From contig CM119271.1 in assembly GCA_051294375.1 (NCBI GenBank), positions 8,856,120 to 8,920,119 of the forward strand: 64,000 bases of DNA. The letters run 5' to 3'. Below, in pieces: positions 36,485 through 46,856 of the stretch; within the stretch, counting starts at the first letter, position 1, and every line of letters starts with the position of its first letter. Under the pieces are notes generated by a model, which saw nothing but the letters and a program-made list of their open reading frames with translations, was not told the DNA's origin and made no database searches. This DNA comes from Paraspadella gotoi. Its lineage: Eukaryota; Chaetognatha. A program made the translations under genes and the position numbers.

Positions 36485-39400
36485 CTTTCCCTCCCTCGCA
36501 CCGGAAAATTTCGATTGCAGATTTTTGATAAACGCTTTCAAACTGTGAATATCGATTCCTGATAAAAAAACGAAGCGATTAAAAAAAAAATCCCAAATCA
36601 AAATTTTGGTAGTACCTCGCTTGCCGACGTGGGCACATTTCGTCATCTCACGGCGATCATCCTTGACGAGACGCGATCGCTCGCCGTCAAGAAAAAAGGA
36701 AACTTGCGTATTCTGAAATTACCAAAAAAATATGACAGTGTGAAAAGTGGACATAGTATTTTCCAGGTTTAAATGTAAACGAAAAAAATATACTTGTTTC
36801 TCTATTTATTTTTTTTTATATTCGGATTTTAAAAAATATCTAATATGTATGACTTACTTATTTATTCAGTATTTTATTCTGTATTTTATTACCTATTTTA
36901 TTATTTTTGCCTTTTATTTTTGGAATTTTTAATTAATTTTATTTTTATAATATAATAAACTATAATATATAATATACTTTATAATTATTATAAACTGCTC
37001 GTTTAATTTTCATTTTTCTGTCCATTATTAGTCTCATCTTTTTCTTCCTTCTCATTGTCTATTGAAATTATTTTTTATCTCTCTCTACATATTCTCGTCA
37101 CAGTCATCAGCTAGTATCTTTCTTATTTTTCTAATAATTTCTCTCTTTCTATCCTCCTTTCTATCTATAAGGGGTATTTTTCGCCTGTGATAAGATGAGC
37201 ATATAACTATCTTTCCCTTCTTTTTATCTTTATATTATATCTTATCGTATCTTATCTTTATCTTATCTATTTCTTCTTCCCTCCCCAGCCCTTCTCAAGA
37301 CCTTGCTCCAAGTAAATCCCGATGACAAGACTTCCAGAACCACTTGACAGGAGACGTATGCCCTCCTGTCGCGAAGGCTGCCATGTAGGACGGTGTGCTC
37401 CTCGAAGAGTCGACAGTTGAAGTTTTCGGCTCGACGATCTTCTCCATCAATTCCAGCGGATGGAAAAAGTTTGAGGATGTCTTCCGCCGCAGACGGTGAG
37501 AAATCCTGAATGCGGAAACGCTTCCAGTTGGCACTGAAAATAATAAAAAAATTGAATTACTAATTAATTTAATTATTAAATTAAATAAATAAATAAAATA
37601 AATAAATAAATAAATAATAAATAAATAAATAAATAAATAAATTTAACATAAATAAATAAATAAATAAATAATAACAAATGACAAGAAAATAAAAAATAAA
37701 TAATAAAATACCTCAAAAAAATAAACGAATAAATAGTATAAAATGAATAAACAAATCAATCGAATTAATGTTCATATTACAGTCAATGAAAAACTCTTTT
37801 TACTACTTTTGCACGGTCCGCGCAGTCTTGGTTCTAGACATTTCGACGACTATTCACCGCGATTTGACTGCGTCCACGACTTCTCCCAGTTATTCTTCAA
37901 GTCGATAACTTCACTTTTCCCATGTTCTATCCATACCTTTGGGGAAAAGGGAACGAAAATTATCTTAACCAAGGCATATATTCATTATAACAAACAACGT
38001 AACAAGGTAGATGAAAGTTTGTGAATTCTCTACATATGCAAGACATAATCAAACACTGGGTCCATTCAAAATTTTAATTATAATCCGAAAAATCGAAGAT
38101 CCGCGAACCCGCTTGTTTCTGTTTTTTCCCGTCCCTCATATAATGCAGAACGAAGGCATAATCGTGAAACGAAAACAAAAACGACAGTGTGACCTCGAAA
38201 GGAGAGAAAAGCAATTTCTTCGACCGTTTCTCCCTGCCGTTTCCTCCAAAAGTTGAGCAGATGTCGATGAATTCGGCCATCCGTGGAATCCACGTCTCGC
38301 ATATCCTCGACTACTGCTCGCGAGTTAGATGTAACAATATAAATAGAAAAACCGTACGAGAATGCGTCCAATTCAAAAAACCTGAAGTTGTAACTCGGTT
38401 CCAAACATCAGTTTAGTAAAGAGAACGCAGCGGAAAATCAATGTATAATTACGAATTGTAGAATCGCGAGTCCGCACAGGCATTCGCAAAAAACGGAAAC
38501 ATTTGCGACTCTTCGAAGTAAGAATGGATTTAAACCACAGAGCACCGCCGTTTTGGTAAGTGCGAAAACATCCAACAGCCTGTATTGGTAGAGTTTAAAT
38601 GAATATTCATTGTGAAACGGCAAACCCTAAAATGATGACGTGAGTAAATTTATGTTACAACTTTTCTTAAATGACCAAGCAGAAAATAAAACCTTGTTAA
38701 AAAAAAATATAACCACTAATAAACCACTTACTTCTGATCCATAATCTCCTTGAATAAAAGCAATAAAGAATTCTTTCTCACTCCCCCGTTGTCAACCGCT
38801 TCCTCATCGGAGGCAAAATTACCTGTTACATTCGCAATAATTTATTACAACAATAATAATCAACAATAAAATAATAATAATTAATAATAATAATATAATA
38901 TACAATAATATACAATAATATATTATTACAAAATTTCTAGGTTACATCTTTTTACGAACGCACCATAAGGGCCTTTTTTGTACAATGTGACGCTCTGCGT
39001 GTCCTAATGTTTCTCGATGGCGGATAATCGGATCTTCCAAACAATGCTTGTGTCTCCGAACGGTGCAAACCAAATTGGGATTGCTATACCTCAGCGGTCC
39101 GTGAATATTTCCGCTGGCTGTTAAGGAAAAAAAGTGACGGCATTAGTGAAACCGTCTAATTACGATCTATAATTTTATGCGTCCTGTTATATTGTTTTCT
39201 ATCAATTTATTTGCTTTCATTCTTTTTCCCCTCCGCCTTTTTTTTTTTCCAATACAACGTGATCAGAGATTGCTCCAAAGTTTCGAGCGTTGGATTACGT
39301 AGTCGCCGCCTTCCAAGCATCTGCCATCTGCGCGCTCGGCCCTGCAGGCACGGTCGCCTTGCAACGCGTCCAACACGAGGAATGAGTCGCAAAAGATGGA

Positions 39401-41657
39401 GGAAGCGGGAGGTTTGAATCTGTGGAAGGAAAGAAAACGGGGAGGCAAGCGAATTGCCATACGCTTTTACTTTAAATCATGTTTTCTACTTTTGTGCCTT
39501 TTGATTCACCGGTAATAAAACCGTGAAGATATGCGGAATAGAAAAAAAAGAAGCTATTACTACATTAATAACGGACATCGCAACTACATCAAACAACAAC
39601 AAAAAAAAAACAGCCTCCTGAGGTATAAATGACGAACTGGCCGAGAAGTCGCCAGACGAGAAAAAATTCCGCGCTCCATCTCCCAAATTCGAACTGATTT
39701 TCCGGCGAGATAGAATTTCGTCGTAGGTGAAGGAAGTCACCGAGTTCTTTGTTCACTCTGCAATGGGACGCAGATTATCGTTGAATACGACCATCTTAAA
39801 CCGCGCCTGTGTCTCTCTTTTTCTCTCTCCTGAGATATCTCTCTCTCTTTCATATTTTCCCAATTTATTTCTTCTCTTTCTTTTCTATTCTTCCTTATTC
39901 TTTTCTTTTCTTTTCTTTTCTTTTCTTTCTTTTCTTTTCTTTCTTTCTTTTCTTTTTCGTTTTCTTTTCTTCTTTCTTTTCTTTGTCTTTTCTTTTCTTT
40001 TCTTTCTTTCTTTCTTTTCTCTCTCTTTCTCTCTCGTTTCTCTCTCTCTCCTCTCTCCTCTCTCTCTCTCTTCTCTCTCTCACCTCTCTTCAGCAGTCTT
40101 CATGGCTATCCAAACTCCATTTATAAATTCTGTGACCGGCTCGATCGCCGTTCGACGGGAAGATCTTGCCAAATGCTTCGTTTGTGAACTTTGCCTAAGT
40201 TAAAAAAACAACATACCGAATTATAAATTCTATTCCGTAACTTTACCATAGTTCTATCAATCCCAAATATAATTCAATCAATCAGTTCGATCAATATAAT
40301 GCCTCCCTATGTTCTCAAACTGAGAGAGTTCAATTGAAACAAATCAAACAAGCGATTATTAAAAGATTGCATCTTCATTTATTCATTCATTAAATTAATC
40401 AAGCGAAACCAGTCACCAATCAATCAAATTCAAAAAAAAATTCAAACTGAAACAAGACGAAGCAACCGTGCCAGGTCGTGTTCTCTTCTCCAGATTTGGC
40501 GAGTCGTACCAGGTTGAAGCAAAGTCGTGAACGTGAGTGAAGACATGAAGAGCGTTAGCGGCGGCCGAAAGGAACGAGCAGACCGGACGAGCGCGGCGAG
40601 CTGTAGAATCAAGGAAATGCAGGTTTTGCCACTAAATATTTCATCGTATTTGAGCGCAGAGATCGAGACGTTTAAAGAGAATGAGTCAAGTATTTAGCGG
40701 GTTGAGAAGAGTTGCATGCAATTAAAACATAATCCTCTGCTTCCTCGGACATCAACGGCACCATCGGCGCTCAGAGGGTAGAACGCGCTTCTCCACGACC
40801 CGAGAGATGAAGATTGGTGGTGCGGGCGCTTCTGCCGATCGTACAAGTAATCTAGGAGGACTCCGGCACGATTGATGTCTCCAGTCAGACCGGAAGTCTC
40901 TCAAACTCTTCATGCTCAGGGGCATCCGGTTTAAAAAATTGCGATTGATAGATTCTAGATTTAATACCATTTCTATCATCTCATTATAAATAATAATAAA
41001 TTATTTATTAGGGGAGTGTAGCTTTTCATAACAATTGAAACTATTACTTTGAAATATTTCCAAACTCATGATTAGGGTAAGCCAGGCTACTCTGGGGAGT
41101 AGAATAAACAAGACTGGTGAGAGAGTTCTGTTGAAGAAGCTTCAGGAAGCCTTGCCATTTCATTATGCTTGTGAAGAGTTGATGGAGGCCTTACAACCAC
41201 CTAAGCCTGTCCCAAAGTCAGGGGCAGATAGGCTCTTATTTATTAAATGAATGGATAATTTTATTGGTTGTTTTTTCTTATACCAATTCATTAATATTAC
41301 AGATTATATTGCATTAGGAAAAATCACACATTGGCGACGAGAGTTTTCGGGAACGACGAGTGAAAGACTCTCGCCGTCCTCCGAGCTGCGCGGATTTGGG
41401 AATTCAGGAGGGAAGAGAGTCGTTCGTGAGGCGGACTCGTAGATTTCGGACATAGCTGCCTGCAATATGACATTATTTGTCAATTCCTCGACATTCCCTT
41501 CTTTCGTTGACGTTAGTTTCGGTTAACTGAAATAAATCGTTGTTGAATTCAATTTCAAACTTTATCTAATTGTAAATTTCTAAATTCAATTTTAAAGTTA
41601 CGTACCTTGGGGTCGAAAGGAAAATGTTTTTCTTTATTTTTTCCCCATAGTTGCTCT

Positions 41658-41713
<56 letters not shown>

Positions 41714-42522
41714 CTCTTTCTTTCTTTCCCTCCTCGCCACCGGAAAATTTCGATTGCAGATTTTTGATAAACGCTTGTCAAAAACTTGAATATCAATTCC
41801 TGATCNNNNNNNNNNNNNNNNNNNNNNNNNTCCTGATAAAAAAACGAAGCGATTAAAAAAAAAAATCCCAAATCAAAATTTTTTTTCACAAAATCGGAAA
41901 GGTTGAGTTTCGCCCAAATTGGGTTCAAACAACGGGTAAACGTAAAAAAAAAGCTAAACCGTGGTTGTGAGCATGGCAAACGTTATGTCTTGTGGGATCC
42001 AGAAAGGAGCCATTGATGCAAGAAAGAGATTGGTAAGCTTCCACGACGGCCTTTTTGATGTTCGTCACCTCTGCGGACGATGGAATCAAGTTGCCATCTG
42101 CAATGTCGCGCACTTGTCGAATACGCGATTGGCTGTCAACGAACAAATCGATCCCGTATAACTTTTAAAAAAATGAAATGATAATAAATTCAATACTCAA
42201 TGATTGAGATGGGATTTTCAAATTCGCTCCAGAATCTTATGTCAATAGGCACCGGAACGGACGGATAAGTTTTGGAACACAACTGAAATAATTGGGTGAA
42301 AAAGAAAATGAGTGCGAGTATTAAGTAATAATAGAGAGATTTAAAAACGAGAGTACGGTTTGACGAGAAATAGGTTGACGCTTGAACCAGAAAATTGGAC
42401 ATATAACTAAACTGTTTTGTAAACAGTAATGTATGAGCCGAGCATCGCAAGTTTTTTTTATTTTCCCCTTTCACTCCTCACGAATACGTCTCCATCATCT
42501 GAAATTCTCAACCTCTTTCACC

Positions 42523-42599
<77 letters not shown>

Positions 42600-45580
42600 T
42601 CTTCCTGTCTCTCTTCTCTCTCTATCTCTTCTCCCTCTCTCATTCACCGCCTGACTCTCTCCGCTCGTCGACATTTTATTCGAGTTGAGGCTCGTGACTT
42701 TCCTTCCCAGCAACGACGAGCCCTTGGAGACGAGTATGGACAAGGTGGCGGCGGCGGCGTGGGCGACGCCGGCTTCTAACCGCTCCGCCTCGTCGACTCG
42801 CCACCTTGTGAAGGCGGCCATCGTCGGCGTCGGTGGGAAGAAGACGCCCTCCTCGACGGGGAAGACGAGGGCGAAATTGTGGCCGCCACCGGAGAAAATC
42901 CGGAAAATCTTTTATCCGAAGGATGGGGGAGGGAATCCGCTTGTGAGAGAGAAAAAGAGAGAGAGAGAGAGAGAGGAAGGAATCGAAGAGAGACGAGAGA
43001 GAGAGGGAGAGAGAAGAGAGAAGAGAGAAGGAGAAGAGAGAGTTTCCTTCTCCACCATCTTGGATTCCCTTTCGTCGAGACGAGAGAGAGAGAGAGAGAG
43101 AGAGAAAAAGAGAGAGAGAGAGAGAGAGATTCCTTCTCACCATCTTGGATTCCCTTTCGTCATCCTTTATAATCGGAATCCTCGACGAGCAAGGGCTGGG
43201 GCGAGTCACGTCGTCCGGCGTCTCCACGCGGGAAACGGGTTCGCTGACGGCGGAGGACGGGAGAATCTCTTTGACCGGCGCCGACCATTTCCGCGCAGAA
43301 TTAGGGTCTCTCTCTTCCTCCGCTTGGGCGTGGGAGAGGAAGCTTACCGAGGTCGGGGTTGGCAGCAACATGTGCCGGTGATGACCCTGGCGATGACCCG
43401 CTTTGTTAGCAGCCGTGTCTTCAACACCTGCGCATGCGCATTATAAAAAAAAAAAATAAAAACAGACAAGTAAAAACCTAAATACCCCGTGAGCCAAAAG
43501 ACAGTGACACAAAAGAAGTCATCTCTTAATAATCAAGCGCTATGAATAATTCTTAATTCAGTATCCAAGATTTTCATAAATATTTTCATCTTTATTAACC
43601 TCTAAAAGGTCCAGAAGGGCAGTTGGTTTATGATTCCTTCTCAAGTCTTTGGGCAAATAATTTAAGCAGCTGAGCTTAACAACATCAAAGCATCAAAATT
43701 GAGGCTAAAATGATTGTCGAGAAGATGCATGTCTGTGTTCGCTGATCATAATTGGCAAGTTAAACCAGGGAAAGAATGAAAAGCAGCTGTGGCTAACATT
43801 ATGATTTGTTTTCCTTTTAAAACATGGGTAGTTTCAAAAAAATAAAGTAACCAATACAACACACCATCAACTACATCAATTTGTTTTACCAAAAGAATTA
43901 AAGTAAAGCAGAGAGAGATTAATGCAGTTGTTCTGAAGTTCAAACCTATCACATATCAACGACAAAAAAAAAACAGCAGCCACGTGCCTAACTGCGAATG
44001 TTTGCAGCACCCGAAGCCGTACAACATTCCCGACGATTCGACGTAGGCCAAGGAATGGCTCCGACCGGCCGCTACTTGAGTGACGACCGCGTGGGCCAAC
44101 GCGCCTTTCACGATCTGAGGGGCGGCGACTTGCTCGCGACTGCCTGAGCCGAGAGCGCCTTCGCTCCCCGATCCGAAAGCATAGACGTTGCCGGTCAGCG
44201 ATAACGCGACCGTGTGATAAGCGCCGCAGACCATGTGTTTTACCTTGCACGTGGATATAAATGTTTTAGAGTTTTATTTACATTTTTACCGTTTTGTATT
44301 TACGTTAATTTCATGCAAATGTAAATGTAAAACTTTTTTTTCCACTCATTAGTCTTATAATTAAATACAAACAATTTCAAAAACAGGTTATCAATTGTTT
44401 TTACCGCGACGCTCGCGAGCCGTTCAATTCTCGTGGGCTTTTTGGCCGATATCAATTCGCGAAGACCAAGCTGTCCTTTCTTGTTGCAGCCCCAAGCGAA
44501 GGCGGCCCCCGACCGAGACCAGGCTACGCTGTGGTGGTCGCCGCAAGCCAGACCGAATACGGGGATGCCTGATTAAAGGGCTTAATACTAATAATAGTCA
44601 TTCTTTCTTTGTCTCGAGATAAACGATCTAAAACCTGTCAAGCTATCGATTTCGATTGGATCGTCGAAGTAATCCAAGTCCACCTTGCCCGTGAGGGCGT
44701 CTTCGATTCCTAACTGTATCGTGGACGAAACCAGCAGTTTTAATGAAATATTTTTAACCACATTAAACATGAACATATAATTTTTCCCTCCTTTTGCCTG
44801 GCCCAAAGAATTGTCGCCGAAGGAGAAGACGTTGCCTCCCCGAGAAAGAACAAGCGAATGCTTGGCTCCTGCGGCCGCTAAAGAAGCGAAGAAGTTTAGC
44901 ATAGAATCGTTGAAATTGGGTACACCCCGCGGTGCGCAAACGATGAAGTTATCCTGGTCAAAACAGACACGAAAAATTTGGTTCTGCTCCTCGACTCTTT
45001 GGAGATCGGGGAGAAGAAGACCTGTTTCGCAGAATCAGTTATTTTCCCGCATTGTCCTTTATCGTTTAGTCCCCAACAGAACACTCGGCCCGAATCGGTC
45101 ACGGCGAGGTTGTGCGCGTCTCCCGCGGCCACGGCGCGGACGCTCTCCGCGAGAGGGATTTCATTCGGTCGCGACACCTTCTCGACGTCTGAAAATTTCA
45201 TCTAAAGTTTTAGCGGTGAGATCGCCAGGGAAAAAGGGATTAGATTAGATTAGATTAGATTACCTCCGACTCCCAATTGTCCGAAGCTATTGTCGCCAGT
45301 CCCAAAAATGATGCCATCTTCCGTCAGAAAGATAGAATGCTTGGTGCCGCAGGCGACGCTTTTTACCATGGGAGGGGGTAAGCCGCTTTGCGATAAATTC
45401 GTGAAAAAGGGAACGTTGACCGGATTTTGCTCGTCATTACGTACTTTATCTGGTACACATGAATCGTAATAGTTCTTTCATTTTTTTTATTTTTTTTATT
45501 TTTAAAAAAATACCTTTCTTCGGATTTTCTGTCTGTAAACCTAATTGCCCAAACTCATTGGCTCCCCATGCAACAAGCAT
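26757..45580 (-). CDS. Small HERC-type E3 ubiquitin ligase (RCC1 repeats + HECT), HERC3/HERC4-like
   Basis: The start is the ATG at 45580 ([16 protein letters not shown], the first RCC1 strand) and the stop is at 26757. RCC1-repeat exons lie at about 45520-45580, 45260-45450, 44926-45190, 44798-44877, 44635-44713, 44405-44568, 43988-44243, 43141-43427 and 42648-42908. The last carries [15 protein letters not shown]. Linker exons are 42197-42282, 41960-42161, 31230-31349, 30415-30589, 30116-30182, 29701-29803 and 29326-29475. HECT exons are 29046-29195, 28836-28923, 28500-28688, 28313-28427, 27952-28087, 27492-27709 and 26757-26930. The last holds the catalytic cysteine in PVAHTC. HECT ligases pass ubiquitin through that cysteine to substrates; the RCC1 propeller usually provides partner or membrane contacts. 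The family call is firm. Some exon edges, especially near 43.2-45.2 kb, are approximate. Two noisy copies of the 3' half interrupt the gene. Confidence 0.85.
27735..27850. repeat. (AAAT)n microsatellite in a HERC intron
   Basis: Tandem AAAT units fill the intron upstream of the 27492-27709 exon. The same tract appears in the degraded copies at about 32540-32622 and 37580-37670, which helps align the three copies. Confidence 0.85.
29925..30078. repeat. CTTTT/CT microsatellite in a HERC intron
   Basis: A TTTCTT pentanucleotide-type tract (29930-30030) runs into pure (CT)n (30031-30077). Counterparts occur at 34715-34930 and 39895-40080 in the degraded copies. Confidence 0.85.
31000..31196 (-). 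repeat. Interspersed repeat inside a HERC intron (fullest copy)
   Basis: On the minus strand this reads ATATGAAATTGGTACAACCA, then ATATAAAAATTATCCATTC, ATAAGCCTATCTTGCCCCTG, TTAGGTGGTTTAAGGCCTCC, CTTACAAGATAATGACATGG and TCAATCAAGACTCTCTCA. It shares about 150 bases with 5622-5779. Two noisy versions (about 35870-36060 and 41090-41300) belong to the duplicated HERC segments and are not independent insertions. Confidence 0.7.
31703..31905. other. Unrelated insertion in the second HERC copy
   Basis: Between ATACTG and TTTATTTATTTCAGTATTTT, copies 1 and 3 have about 60-70 AT-rich bases. Copy 2 instead has about 200 bases of moderate GC (for example GGTACTGGATGTGTCCGATC and TTCGCGGGGACGGTGATTG). 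The stretch has no counterpart elsewhere in the window. It could be a chimeric read, vector or contaminant, or a real insertion. Confidence 0.55.
36407..36475. repeat. (CT)n tract split by a 25-base gap
   Basis: (CT)n is interrupted by exactly 25 N (36429-36453). Two other gaps in the window, 15053-15077 and 41806-41830, are also exactly 25 N. Confidence 0.9.
36606..41640 (-). pseudogene. Degraded third copy of the HERC 3' half
   Basis: This is the same order of landmarks again, noisier than copy 2 and with many one-base insertions. Examples are the segments matching the [15 protein letters not shown]-like exon (37295-37540), the 38078-38404 HECT part and the 39207-39460 exon. It begins at the same GGTAGTACCTCGCTTGCCG breakpoint as copy 2 and also lacks the catalytic cysteine. 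Its far end continues into unique upstream HERC sequence at about 41.65 kb, so this copy overlaps the true upstream junction. Confidence 0.85.
41650..41835. repeat. (CT)n tract and 25-base gap at the edge of the third copy
   Basis: (CT)n at 41653-41718 is followed by sequence also present at 36480-36600 and then by a 25-N gap. The bases TCCTGAT lie on both sides of the gap, indicating overlapping ends that were not merged. Confidence 0.85.
42525..43135. repeat. CT and GA microsatellites in HERC introns
   Basis: (CT)n at 42529-42601 lies 3' of the 42648-42908 exon on the minus strand. GA tracts at 42953-43040 and 43081-43130 lie in the next intron. A 24-base string containing CATCTTGGATTCCCTTTCGTC is repeated at about 43056 and 43141, so the exon edge at 43141 has been partly duplicated. 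Confidence 0.8.
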
Positions 45581-46856
45581 CTTTTCTACTTCTACTTCTA
45601 AAATCTAATCTACGATAATATAACTGGGTAAACACAAAAGTTTCCGCGCTTTTTCTTTTATAGAACTCGAAAAACGGCGAGAGTTTTTATTATTTTGACA
45701 AAAACGCCGTCTCTCCCAATTTTTTTTAATCTAGTGCCACGCACTATTTTTTTAAAATTTCTTTATTATTGATTCTGTAAATATTTCACTTTTCATTTTA
45801 TTTATTTGATATTAAATACTGAAATTAAGTCTGAATAGTACTTTTCATTGAGAGTCATATGTTTTTTTTTATTGCAAGTGCAAACGCCTTTTGCAATTAG
45901 GTAGCAAAACGGAAAACTAAAATAAACAAAAGGGAAAATGAAAACGATTTATCCGTCAATACTAAAAAGAATTGCTTATAAGTCATTCAATGCTGTCTTA
46001 TTTCTATTTAATTATTTTAGTTGTAATTTTCGAGAATTATGGACATATTTCATAGAAAGAGATTTTATCTATTTTTAGAAAGAATAATTCTTAGGAAAGT
46101 ACATCCCAAAAAAAAGTCAAGATGGCTGCCTACAGTGATGTCAGACTCCCACCCTGTTTTATAGCCTGGGAATGTTGTTTTTAAAGTAATGTCATTTACG
46201 AAATACCTTAATACCTTAATTGCCAATTTTTCTTTTCACAAATTTTCTACAATATGAAGCTTGCAGCAAAGAGTTTTGGAAAATTGCTTCGTCATTTTAA
46301 AATCCCCTATTTGAATTCAAATCTCGACGTTCTCCAGCCGTCAAATATCAACTACTTGTTATGTAATTGAAAATAATTCATTTTATGTTCACGATGATCC
46401 GCTTTTTCGCTTTTTTTTAATATTATAGTTAGCCAATTGAAAAATTCCTAAATAAACAAACTAGATTATAATCAATAGGTTTTAAACAGCGTAATATAAC
46501 CTAAAAACCTATAATATAATATAACCTTTGAATATAACCTTTAATCGTCAACTAATATCCTATGTTTTTGTTTGACTGTTTTCTCCGTAGTGACGCCAAA
46601 CCGTGCCATAAACTATGACTGAGAGAATATAGCCGATTGTTGGATCGCCTTTAATTGCTTTCCCTGAGGATGTTCGAAATCATTTTGGTAAGCTTACATT
46701 ATAAAATGTTGTGATCATTCTATTAATTTATTTGGATTCTTGGAAATAACAACGTAACCACTCTGAATTTCCGGCATAAAATTGCTACATCTATTCTTTT
46801 CAACTTTCAATGTATTTCTAACAGATAGCCTGTTGCTAGTCGTCCCAACCGTCGAA
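45581..46856. promoter_or_regulatory. Divergent intergenic region between HERC and the RhoGAP gene
   Basis: About 1.3 kb of AT-rich sequence separates the two start codons, which point away from each other. A shared or back-to-back promoter region is therefore likely. No specific element was identified, and introns in the 5' UTRs could also lie here. Confidence 0.45.

Larger units (their letters stand above)
31535..36605 (-). pseudogene. Degraded second copy of the HERC 3' half
   Basis: Base by base this follows 26823-31530, with roughly one small indel every 20-60 bases, introns and microsatellites included. HECT exon blocks are recognisable but frameshifted. It starts inside the last coding exon, past the PVAHTC segment, so the catalytic cysteine codon is missing. 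It also carries about 200 foreign bases near 31703-31905. The equal decay of exons, introns and simple repeats points to uncorrected long-read sequence more than to an evolved paralogue. Confidence 0.85.
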
